The notes under the pieces are model-generated. The model was given only the letters and a program-made list of their open reading frames with translations. It made no database searches and was not told the origin of the DNA. Below, in pieces: positions 1-5,458 of a DNA stretch of 5,925 nucleotides. The translations under genes were made by a program, and so were the position numbers. This stretch comes from Candidatus Yanofskybacteria bacterium RIFOXYD1_FULL_42_10. GTDB taxonomy: Bacteria; Patescibacteriota; Minisyncoccia; 2-02-FULL-40-12; GWA2-44-9. The stretch lies in the NCBI GenBank assembly GCA_001795975.1, contig MGLG01000033.1, positions 1-5,925 of the forward strand, read 5' to 3'. Numbering within the stretch: the stretch's first letter is position 1; every line of letters starts with the position of its first letter.

Positions 1-1757
1 AATGCTTCTGATGTTGCCGCAGCAAGTTTATCAATATACGCGATGAAGATACTATTGCCCGCTTCTGCGGCGCCACCCGTTGCGTCGTTGGGGTCTACGA
101 AGCTTGTGCTTCCAATGGTGAATGTCTTCGTACCGGTGTTGTATGAGGTGTAGGCGACATTACGGTAGATGCCGGTATCCAGTTGAATTCTGATAGTACC
201 TGTCGTCGGAGTATCGGTGGGCATAGCATCAACACACACTACCGCCGTTTCCGCGGCGCCAATAAGGGATGTGAGCAACTTTAGCTGTCGTGGGTCTTCG
301 CTCGCTACTACCGCGCCATTTACTATCGCAGTCGCGCCAGAAGTACCTCCCGTAATGGTTGAGTTATCAGTAGGAACCGTGCCGGTAAGCATTCGTATCT
401 GCATACGCCCTGTCGTGCCGTCGTCACGAAGGAATGAGAGATACGCTGTGCCAGTGGGAGATGTAAAGGAAAGATTTTCTCCCCGTTGAAACGGAGGCGT
501 GCCTCCCTCGGTGTCCCACGCAAACTCGCGCCCAAGAGGGGCAACAAGCACTCTGTCCTCGCCACTCACCAAACCGCTGACGGTGAAGGTTACGTTGTTT
601 GGCGGAACTCGGAGAGTATTGGTAAGGTCGGTTAGTTTATCAGAAGCGGTAAGGTCATCGGTCTCGATACCAACGCCGTAGGCACTGATGATGGCCGAGC
701 CGGTAGATGCTCCAATAAATGGGAACGAGAGTGTTCTTTCGGTGATGGTTACATTCATCAGTGCCGATGCTCCCGACGTTGCGCCGGTAATTGTTTGGTT
801 GTCTGTTGGGGCAACACCGGTTTTAATCTGTATCCACATCTTTGTGGCAGTGTTGACATCATTTACAGCAAGCATCTGTCCGGTACCACCAGACCATGTA
901 ACTGCTTCAGTAGTAGAGAAATCGGTCACACCTTGCCCGTCAACATCAATTTCGTGCGTGATGCCGCGGAAAAGTTCCCCGTTTAAGCCATAAATTGTTG
1001 AAGCAGAACCACGGCGAGTCAGCCACTTCATTCTTTCGTAAAAATCGTTGATGCTGCGAGTGGGCTTATCCACATTCCATTCCGAGTAGTAGTTTTCAGG
1101 CGTGGCGTTGCCGTCTACGTCAATACTGCGGTAGCCTTCGGTGTTGGTGATAGTTGTCCATCCAGCTACTGTACCTGCGGCAGTTTGGTTGTTTAGGTCT
1201 GTTGCATATGTCAACGCAAGCACGTTGTTACCGCGAGCAGTACCGTTAATCTTAAACTCTGAATAGGTAAATCCGAACTCACGGGTCTGTCCGATAAGAC
1301 GCCTTCCGTCAATATCAGCTCCGGCAGTTCTTACTTTCAACATAAAGCGATGCGAGATACCATTTGCCGCATCAGCGTTTAGTCCAGTTGTCCAGAAGTT
1401 TGTGGCCAACGCTCCGTTCTGTACGATTTCCAAGTACATGCCCGCGGCGGCAAACACAAGAATACCTTCGTAAATTTCATCTCCACCATTTTGAATGATA
1501 GAGCCGTCGAAAAGGTGCTGGGCAAGAGTGTCGTCAATGTTAAAAGGCGCTTTCAGCGTGATGATGTTGTCGGTTGAACGCTCTGAAGCAGTTGCATCCG
1601 TAATGTCCAAAAGGTCGTTGCCTGCAGCGAGGGCATCGTCCATCAAATCGCCGAGCCAACGGTGAAATTCAATGACGGTGTTGTTAGTTGTCGTACCGGT
1701 ATAACGGATGTCCCCGTTTGTTGCGATACTATAATCTGTTGTTACTACTGTTGCCAT
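1..1757 (-). CDS. Phage-type virion structural protein (partial, C-terminus beyond window)
   Basis: The reverse strand reads without a stop from an ATG at 1757 to the window edge, giving 585 codons plus 2 nt; the C-terminus is missing. The protein begins MATVVTTDYSIATNGDIRYT. Near residues 30-75 it has an FHRWLGDLMDD helix and a SERSTDNIITL segment, and near residue 268 a GELFRGITHEI segment. I recognise this combination from uncharacterised structural proteins of environmental tailed phages; that is recall, not a search. Two copies of a TDNxTITGxTSGA motif lie near residues 312-335 and 456-480. There is no signal peptide or membrane segment, and the composition is rich in Thr, Gly, Ala and Asn, as expected of beta-rich virion proteins. 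The start is preceded by an AT-rich leader with no clear Shine-Dalgarno. The gene looks more GC-rich than the genes to its right, which fits a foreign origin. It could be a tail, fibre or capsid-decoration protein; I cannot say which. All plus-strand reading frames here are shadows of it. Confidence 0.8.
   Translation of the reverse strand, partial: MATVVTTDYSIATNGDIRYTGTTTNNTVIEFHRWLGDLMDDALAAGNDLLDITDATASERSTDNIITLKAPFNIDDTLAQHLFDGSIIQNGGDEIYEGILVFAAAGMYLEIVQNGALATNFWTTGLNADAANGISHRFMLKVRTAGADIDGRRLIGQTREFGFTYSEFKINGTARGNNVLALTYATDLNNQTAAGTVAGWTTITNTEGYRSIDVDGNATPENYYSEWNVDKPTRSINDFYERMKWLTRRGSASTIYGLNGELFRGITHEIDVDGQGVTDFSTTEAVTWSGGTGQMLAVNDVNTATKMWIQIKTGVAPTDNQTITGATSGASALMNVTITERTLSFPFIGASTGSAIISAYGVGIETDDLTASDKLTDLTNTLRVPPNNVTFTVSGLVSGEDRVLVAPLGREFAWDTEGGTPPFQRGENLSFTSPTGTAYLSFLRDDGTTGRMQIRMLTGTVPTDNSTITGGTSGATAIVNGAVVASEDPRQLKLLTSLIGAAETAVVCVDAMPTDTPTTGTIRIQLDTGIYRNVAYTSYNTGTKTFTIGSTSFVDPNDATGGAAEAGNSIFIAYIDKLAAATSEA
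316..845 (-). repeat. Two diverged internal repeats in the phage-type protein
   Basis: The translated reverse strand holds two related segments about 145 residues apart. One (about 845-750) contains GVAPTDNQTITGATSGASAL and the other (about 411-316) contains GTVPTDNSTITGGTSGATAI. In both, a short strand with Met and Gln (MWIQIKTG and MQIRMLTG) precedes the motif. The DNA has diverged clearly, so the duplication is old. It suggests two copies of a small beta-rich domain within a repetitive virion protein. Confidence 0.75.
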
Positions 1758-1843
1758 ATGTTTATATTTTTATTATTTAATAATACTCTTTCTTTTTTCT
1801 AATAAAATATTTTTTTTAATTTTGCCATATGATCTTACTATAC

Positions 1844-1868
1844 ATTATACACAATAATTCGTAGTCAA
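1844..1868 (-). promoter_or_regulatory. Possible promoter of the phage-type gene
   Basis: On the reverse strand a consensus -10 hexamer TATAAT lies at 1849-1844. A TTGACT that would suit a -35 element lies at 1868-1863, but the spacing is only 13 bp, too short for a normal sigma-70 type promoter; at 17 bp the hexamer is ACTATT, which is poor. The -10 would give an AT-rich leader of about 80 nt before the ATG at 1757. Because the whole 1758-1929 gap is AT-rich, a chance TATAAT is quite possible. Confidence 0.35.
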
Positions 1869-1929
1869 TAGTCTTGCGCTGTGGATATCTTCGATAATTT
1901 AAAATGTGAATATCAAAAATCAAAATGAT

Positions 1930-2982
1930 TTATAGCTCGGCCTGCGCCAGTTTTTCTTTTGCCCGGCTTATCATAAACCTTATGTCCTCGTTGTCGTTCA
2001 AGGATATTATTTCCGTTTCCGGATATTTATTTTTCCAAACACGGAATATTTCGTCGGCGAAGCCCTGTCCGATCATGGCAACGCCGAAAAAATCCAGGGT
2101 GATTTTTCTGAATTTCTCCAGGCCGTAAAGAATGCGGTGCGCCTGGGATCGAGAAACGAACGAGCGTGAACCGCCCGACTGATACAGTTTTACAGTAACT
2201 TCGGTGGCGCTGAACTCAAAACTCTCGTTGGTGTACTTTTTAAACACTTCGGTCAAATTCCTACGGGAGTCCTCGGAAACGACAAAGGTGATTTTTGTCC
2301 CCAAGACCGGCTTAATGGATGAAACGGTGAAGTCGTTTTTTGCATTGTCAAAAAATAATCTTTTTTGCGAACTTTTAATGACAAAGGTATCGGCAATCCT
2401 TCTGGTAAAGAATATACCTTCTCCGCTATGCTCTTCGGGTGCGGTCGTCTGTTTCCCTTTCAGCAAGTCCTGAATAGCTTCTTCAACCGAAGTTAAATGG
2501 CGCGAATGGATGAGATTTTCAAAAATTCCGACCCCTAAGTCAACGATGTCAAAACGGATCAGGCCGCACTCGCGCTTGACCGACACCTTTACCTTGTCTG
2601 AATGAGAATGTTCAATGGCGTTATTGAGCATTTCCGTGAAAGCGTATTCCACGACCCCGACCGTATTTTCCGAGACATTCTCAAAAATTCCGGTTTCCAA
2701 TTTTATTAAATCAAAAACCTTGTCTTCTTCAAGGCCTTTTATCGGGAACATTCTGTTAAAAGACAAGATATCGAGCTTCGCTTTCTTTACGGCCGAGTTT
2801 TCGGGTAAGACGTAGCGCGCTCTATTGGCATGTCCGATTTTAACGATAAGCCCCTCTTCGGTTAGCGATTGGAAAAATCTGTGGATGTAGGCGCGCGAAA
2901 ACCCCGTTTTTTTAGATATTTGCGCAACGGTTGTTTCGCCTTTTTCTTTAATTTCGCTTAAAATCAGGCCTTTAATATCCAT
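1930..2982 (-). CDS. Winged-helix / GHKL ATPase / STAS-like (DUF4325) regulator
   Basis: Residue numbers count from the longest frame (ATG at 3066, 378 aa). Residues 31-85 form a winged helix-turn-helix (TVAQISKKTGFSRAYIHRFF, then a wing ending RARYVLP). Residues about 95-262 are a GHKL-type ATPase: N-box E145/N148/N149/H153 in EMLNNAIEHS, G1 box D176-x-G178-x-G180, G2 box G215-E-G217, and a closing GTKITF. Residues about 290-372 match the STAS-like DUF4325 family, with SGGSRSFVSRSQA and LDFFGVAMIGQGFADEIFR. There is no phospho-acceptor histidine domain, so it is closer to an RsbW-like switch kinase than to a sensor kinase. I place the start at M29 (2982, giving 350 aa), because a near-consensus promoter lies between 3039 and 3011 and transcripts from it cannot include the upstream ATGs; the Shine-Dalgarno there is weak (TAAAG). 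The likely role is a cytoplasmic DNA-binding regulator whose ATPase and STAS-like domains act on each other or on partners. Its target is unknown. It sits downstream of a phage-like gene on the same strand but has its own promoter. Confidence 0.88.
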   Translation of the reverse strand: MDIKGLILSEIKEKGETTVAQISKKTGFSRAYIHRFFQSLTEEGLIVKIGHANRARYVLPENSAVKKAKLDILSFNRMFPIKGLEEDKVFDLIKLETGIFENVSENTVGVVEYAFTEMLNNAIEHSHSDKVKVSVKRECGLIRFDIVDLGVGIFENLIHSRHLTSVEEAIQDLLKGKQTTAPEEHSGEGIFFTRRIADTFVIKSSQKRLFFDNAKNDFTVSSIKPVLGTKITFVVSEDSRRNLTEVFKKYTNESFEFSATEVTVKLYQSGGSRSFVSRSQAHRILYGLEKFRKITLDFFGVAMIGQGFADEIFRVWKNKYPETEIISLNDNEDIRFMISRAKEKLAQAEL

Positions 2983-2996
2983 CTTTATAATGTTAT

Positions 2997-3051
2997 TGTT
3001 GACAGCTTTCAGTATACTCATATTTTTAAAAGTTGTCAACAGGTTGTAAAC
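2997..3051. promoter_or_regulatory. Putative operator: repeated GTTGACAAC-type boxes over the promoter
   Basis: Reading the reverse strand, GTTTACAAC (3051-3043) and GTTGACAAC (3040-3032) are direct repeats 11 bp apart, about one helical turn; the second covers most of the -35 and is itself palindromic around its centre. Downstream, TGTCAACA (3004-2997) is the exact inverted copy of TGTTGACA (3041-3034) and covers the expected transcription start. Boxes on both the -35 and the start site are a classic repressor layout. The simplest candidate ligand is the winged helix of the encoded protein itself; this is inference. Confidence 0.55.
3011..3039 (-). promoter_or_regulatory. Strong sigma-70 type promoter of the regulator gene
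   Basis: On the reverse strand, TTGACA (3039-3034) and TATACT (3016-3011) are separated by exactly 17 bp. That is a perfect -35 and a -10 with one mismatch, the best promoter in the window. Predicted transcription starts near 3004, giving a leader of about 22 nt before the ATG at 2982. It lies inside the 5' end of the longest open frame, which argues that the frame's first 28 codons are not translated. Confidence 0.8.
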
Positions 3052-3137
3052 TATCGGCATATTCATTATGTATGCTCGACCTTTTTGCTATCGCCCCAAC
3101 TAAATAGGAAGGGCTCTATATCCCTCGCCAGTTCTGA

Positions 3138-3180
3138 TGATAATTAATTACAAAGGAGAACCCTTTGTAATTAATTATCA
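3138..3180 (-). terminator. Perfect 19-bp hairpin at the stop codon of the 281-aa gene
   Basis: TGATAATTAATTACAAAGG (3138-3156) and its exact complement (3162-3180) flank a 5-nt loop. On the reverse strand the stem begins with the TGA stop codon, immediately followed by TAA. The position fits a transcription terminator or a 3' mRNA-stabilising hairpin for the 3178-4023 gene. However, no T-tract follows on either strand and most of the stem is A+T, so it is not a textbook intrinsic terminator. The exact symmetry also allows a protein-binding or mobile-element origin. Confidence 0.55.
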
Positions 3181-4023
3181 TGAATAACTCAAAGAAGCAC
3201 GATTATTCCAAACTTGATCAAAAACTCCCGTACCGGCCCATTGGATAATTACACCGGTAGTACTGTCGACCCTTTTTATACGCCATGATGCGGCAGAAGT
3301 GGCTGTCCCAATTGCCGCTTCCCCCACATAATCAATATCACCAACCGTATCCAGGCGAAGAGTGAATTTAAAACCGCCAAAAGAAATTGTTTGTAGCGTT
3401 GTCTCGGTTGAAGCAGTAGTCGGTAGCGACGAACTCAAGACATCAACCTGAACATGTCGGTCACCATCTACCAGACCGCTTTTGGCCACATCTCCCGAAT
3501 CACTAAAACTACTAGAACCCTCACCAGATGTGGAAGTAACTTTGACTTGCAAAACCCCGGCATCAAGAGCTAAATCCGTGGTCTTGAGAATCGTAGCGGC
3601 GGTTGCTTGGGTAGCGAGCGTAGAGACGGTTTCTTCGGTGGCGGGATTTATTCTCGCGTTGGCTGAATTCTTGACACCAACTACACCAGTCGTCGGCGAA
3701 CTGCCCATTATAAAAGCCGAAGCTTTTTTAGGTGATAAGATTTGGGAAGCGATAGCGCTGGCGCCAGCAATGCTCGCCACTTTCAAAAAGGTGCGTTTAC
3801 CCTGATCATTAACCTTGGATTGTTCCGAATCTGTTGATTGAGGGATAGTAGCTACGACATCTCCTGCTTCAGGCGTAAAACTGGGCTCAACGATTGGTCT
3901 GCGTCTTAATAGAAAAGAATCTGTATTTGGTAAAAACACACCTCTTCTTGCTTCAGGCGTAAAACTAGGATCAACAATTGTCCCTCGTGTTAATACAAAA
4001 GAATATGTATTCGGTAAAAACAT
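3178..4023 (-). CDS. Secreted chimeric protein with N-terminal tandem repeat and phage-like C-terminal domain
   Basis: The 281-aa protein has three parts. Residues 1-56 hold two copies of a 28-residue unit (FLPNT-x-SF ... PSFTPEA). Residues 76-103 look like an export signal: KRTFLK, the hydrophobic stretch VASIAGASAIASQIL, then AKSA-like processing context ending A101-S102-A103. This resembles a twin-arginine signal with Lys in place of the first Arg, sitting unusually far from the N-terminus; a signal-anchor is the alternative. The rest is Thr/Ser/Ala-rich, includes INPATEETVSTLATQATAAT, and ends with WRIKRVDSTTG ... VWNNRASLSYS, a style I associate with tail-type structural proteins of environmental phages (recall only). 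The ATG at 4023 lies about 15 nt below the predicted transcription start of a TATAAT element; the Shine-Dalgarno is weak (GGAT). TGA-TAA tandem stops run into a perfect hairpin. Function is unknown; a surface-exposed protein built from phage-derived parts is a plausible reading. Confidence 0.8.
   Translation of the reverse strand: MFLPNTYSFVLTRGTIVDPSFTPEARRGVFLPNTDSFLLRRRPIVEPSFTPEAGDVVATIPQSTDSEQSKVNDQGKRTFLKVASIAGASAIASQILSPKKASAFIMGSSPTTGVVGVKNSANARINPATEETVSTLATQATAATILKTTDLALDAGVLQVKVTSTSGEGSSSFSDSGDVAKSGLVDGDRHVQVDVLSSSLPTTASTETTLQTISFGGFKFTLRLDTVGDIDYVGEAAIGTATSAASWRIKRVDSTTGVIIQWAGTGVFDQVWNNRASLSYS
3856..4023 (-). repeat. Tandem 84-bp duplication of the gene's 5' end
   Basis: Units 4023-3940 and 3939-3856 are adjacent direct repeats. 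By hand count the first 75 nt match at 63 positions, and 18 of 25 residues are identical. Unit 1 begins with the ATG and unit 2 begins in the same place with GTG, so the duplication copied the start of the gene including the initiation codon. Both end in the identical PSFTPEA. Confidence 0.85.
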
Positions 4024-4044
4024 AGATATGATCCGTCAATTTAA

Positions 4045-4050
4045 ATTATA
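4045..4050 (-). promoter_or_regulatory. -10 element for the 281-aa gene
   Basis: The reverse strand has a consensus TATAAT at 4050-4045, about 22 nt before the ATG at 4023. At 17 bp spacing the upstream hexamer is ATAGGT, a poor -35. The 18-bp palindrome at 4072-4089 lies just upstream, where an activator or repressor could act. Confidence 0.5.
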
Positions 4051-4071
4051 TCAGATTTTACCCGCACACCT

Positions 4072-4089
4072 ATCCACAATATTGTGGAT
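4072..4089. promoter_or_regulatory. Perfect 18-bp palindrome between divergent genes
   Basis: ATCCACAATATTGTGGAT is its own reverse complement. It lies midway between the divergently transcribed 281-aa and dockerin genes, upstream of both predicted -10 elements, so it could be a shared operator. Each half with its flanking bases (CTATCCACA and, on the other strand, TAATCCACA) differs at one position from the DnaA-box consensus TTATCCACA, which makes a back-to-back pair of DnaA-like boxes an alternative reading. Confidence 0.55.
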
Positions 4090-4107
4090 TATGGAAACTT
4101 AGGGGTG

Positions 4108-4116
4108 TGATACTAT
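4108..4116 (+). promoter_or_regulatory. Extended -10 promoter of the dockerin-cohesin pair
   Basis: TGATACTAT has the TGn extension followed by TACTAT (4111-4116). No good -35 is present at 16-18 bp, which an extended -10 can tolerate. Transcription would start near 4122-4124, so the ATG at 4115 would not be in the transcript and the ATG at 4139 is the likely start. Confidence 0.5.
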
Positions 4117-4120
4117 GTAT

Positions 4121-4127
4121 AGGAGAG
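4121..4127 (+). promoter_or_regulatory. Shine-Dalgarno deciding the dockerin-gene start
   Basis: AGGAGAG lies 11 nt before the ATG at 4139, slightly longer than ideal. It lies inside the frame that would begin at 4115, so it supports the shorter protein, which then starts directly with a normal signal-peptide n-region. Confidence 0.6.
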
Positions 4128-4138
4128 TAGAAATTTTC

Positions 4139-5452
4139 ATGAACAACTTTTCTTTTAAAGTTTTTGGCTGTTTTATATTTCTGTTTTTAGTTTTTAGTTT
4201 GTTTGCGACTGATTTTGCATATGCCATTTATCAAAAAATCGCTCCCGGCGACACCGTTACTTTGGGCGAATTTGTCTTTGAAGACGATTTTTCCCCTTCT
4301 ACAACAGATTGCACTATCGGAATAACTGATCCCTTGAATATAGTAGCAGTGGCTTCAACCACGCTCATGAACGAAAGAAGTGACGGTTGGCATTATTACG
4401 ATTACACTACCCTGTCAACCGCTGCTTCCGGTAGTTGGCGCGCCATTATGTCTTGTGGCAGCGCGGGAGCCGGTGATTTGGTCAAAGCAGATAAAAGGTT
4501 TATCGTTGATTCGTCAATTAAACGCGGATATACCATGACATTGTCCGATTTTGAGGGAACTACGGTCAACACAGCTTACAAAGCAAAATTGCAGGTCCTA
4601 AATCATGCGACTATTCCAACGGATGCCGATTCTCTGCCGGCAGTGGTTATTACTGATTCTGCCGGAACAGTCCAAGTGCCGGCTGGCGTAATGACCAAAG
4701 ACTCCAATGGAACCTATAGTTATAGTTATAGTATTGGCGGCAGCGCCGTCGGCGGTGTTTGGGAGACAGTAGTTTCTGTTGTCGTTAACGGGGAAACGAT
4801 TAAAAAAAATGATTATTGGAATCTTTCCAGCTCGCCGGCTGACGTTCAAATAATTGACATTACAGACAAAATTATACCGACTATAACTGCCAGTGTGAGA
4901 ATTGATAACATGGGAACTTCGGCGAGCGATTTTTACTATGTGTATTGTATTGTAACCAGCGAAAATAATTTATGCGGTGGAAATGATGATGTAGATTCTG
5001 GATCAGATACCGCATATATAAATGCCGGGAGCTTTGTAAACCTGTCGTTGACTTTGGATGAAGTGCCGACAGCGGGAACTTATTGGTTCAAAGTTAAGGC
5101 GCGAGCTTTAGCTGAAACTAACTGGGCGGCAGCAACGGAACAATTTACAGCTGAATCTGGGGCTACACCAACACCAACACCCACACCAACACCACCAACG
5201 AGTGGAGGTGGAGGAGGCGGGGGTGGAGGTGGAGGCGGCGGGGGTGAGGTCAGCTCGACACCCTCACCGGTGACAACGGGCGGTAGCGCTGATTTTAGCC
5301 GTGACGGCATCGTAAATTCCGTTGACTTTTCTATCCTGCTTTTCTTCTGGAAAACTCGCCCGCCGTTTAGCAATCCCTATGTTGATATCAATAAAGATGG
5401 GCAGGTTAATTCTGTTGACTTTTCTATCCTGCTTTACCAGTGGAAAAAGTAA
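4139..5452 (+). CDS. Secreted dockerin-domain surface protein with Thr-Pro/poly-Gly linker
   Basis: From the ATG at 4139 the protein is 437 aa; an upstream in-frame ATG at 4115 would add 8 residues but lies before the Shine-Dalgarno. Residues 1-29 are a signal peptide (Lys7, a Phe/Leu/Val-rich core, cleavage after A-Y-A). Residues about 30-250 are beta-rich, probably two Ig-like modules, with a possible disulfide pair (TDCTIG, MSCGSA). Residues about 250-340 resemble a CARDB/Ig-like module (VRIDNMGTSASDFYYVYC ... GTYWFKVKARA). Then come TP repeats and 14 consecutive glycines. The C-terminus is a type I dockerin: calcium loops DFSRDGIVNSVD and DINKDGQVNSVD, 31 residues apart, each followed by FSILL and an aromatic. 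Dockerins bind cohesins; a cohesin gene starts 6 nt downstream, so the two are probably an operon. It likely acts outside the cell or at its surface. No catalytic domain is evident, so it is not a recognisable cellulosomal enzyme. Confidence 0.9.
   Translation: MNNFSFKVFGCFIFLFLVFSLFATDFAYAIYQKIAPGDTVTLGEFVFEDDFSPSTTDCTIGITDPLNIVAVASTTLMNERSDGWHYYDYTTLSTAASGSWRAIMSCGSAGAGDLVKADKRFIVDSSIKRGYTMTLSDFEGTTVNTAYKAKLQVLNHATIPTDADSLPAVVITDSAGTVQVPAGVMTKDSNGTYSYSYSIGGSAVGGVWETVVSVVVNGETIKKNDYWNLSSSPADVQIIDITDKIIPTITASVRIDNMGTSASDFYYVYCIVTSENNLCGGNDDVDSGSDTAYINAGSFVNLSLTLDEVPTAGTYWFKVKARALAETNWAAATEQFTAESGATPTPTPTPTPPTSGGGGGGGGGGGGGGEVSSTPSPVTTGGSADFSRDGIVNSVDFSILLFFWKTRPPFSNPYVDINKDGQVNSVDFSILLYQWKK
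5165..5245 (+). repeat. Low-complexity linker: ACACCA repeats then 14 glycine codons
   Basis: ACA-CCA type hexamers (5165-5200) encode Thr-Pro repeats, followed by 14 uninterrupted GGN codons (5204-5245) encoding Gly14. The GGN run mixes all four glycine codons and contains two GGGGG tracts. It forms a flexible spacer between the beta domains and the dockerin. In-frame triplet slippage could change its length without breaking the gene. Confidence 0.9.
5321..5435 (+). repeat. Direct repeat of the two dockerin calcium-loop segments
   Basis: A 22-nt stretch is identical at 5321-5342 and 5414-5435, a 93-bp period (31 residues). It encodes the VDFSILL part of each dockerin half. Internal duplication is normal for dockerins, but identity at the DNA level, including synonymous sites, suggests recent duplication or gene conversion between the halves. 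Confidence 0.85.
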
Positions 5453-5458
5453 TTATGT

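Noticed and set aside
323..565. Reverse-strand 80-codon frame inside the phage-type gene
   Set aside because: Same strand but a different frame from the long open frame, with no initiation signal.
217..993. Plus-strand open frames at 217-489, 499-681, 688-993 and 795-986
   Set aside because: All lie opposite the continuous reverse-strand phage-type frame, encode no recognisable motif, and have no Shine-Dalgarno or shared order.
1066..1074. Perfect DnaA-box TTATCCACA
   Set aside because: It falls inside the phage-type coding sequence (codons for NVDKP) with no cluster around it; one 9-mer can occur by chance.
1880..1888. DnaA-like box (TGTGGATAT) in the gap before the phage-type gene
   Set aside because: It is a single 8-of-9 match in AT-rich DNA, without companions or an origin-like layout.
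1917..1931. Small hairpin AAATCA-TTT-TGATTT at the end of the regulator gene
   Set aside because: The stem is only 6 bp and nearly all A+T, so it is too weak to call a terminator.
1925..2815. Plus-strand open frames at 1925-2128, 2204-2473 and 2615-2815
   Set aside because: They are shadows of the reverse-strand regulator, whose domain motifs are unambiguous.
3179..3247. Plus-strand 22-codon frame after a GGAG in the hairpin loop
   Set aside because: The Shine-Dalgarno is about 20 nt from the ATG and locked in the hairpin, and the frame is antisense to the 281-aa gene's end.
3482..3805. Plus-strand 107-codon open frame
   Set aside because: It lies opposite the 281-aa reverse-strand gene and its sequence is the mirror of that gene's Ala/Thr-rich stretch.
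3181..4023. LPNTD / LPNTY as a sortase sorting signal
   Set aside because: The motif is at the N-terminus rather than before a C-terminal hydrophobic segment and positive tail, and lacks the Gly of LPxTG.
4598..5373. Reverse-strand frames at 4598-4849 and 5080-5373, the second with a poly-Pro run
   Set aside because: The poly-Pro is the antisense of the Gly14 linker; both are shadows of the dockerin gene.
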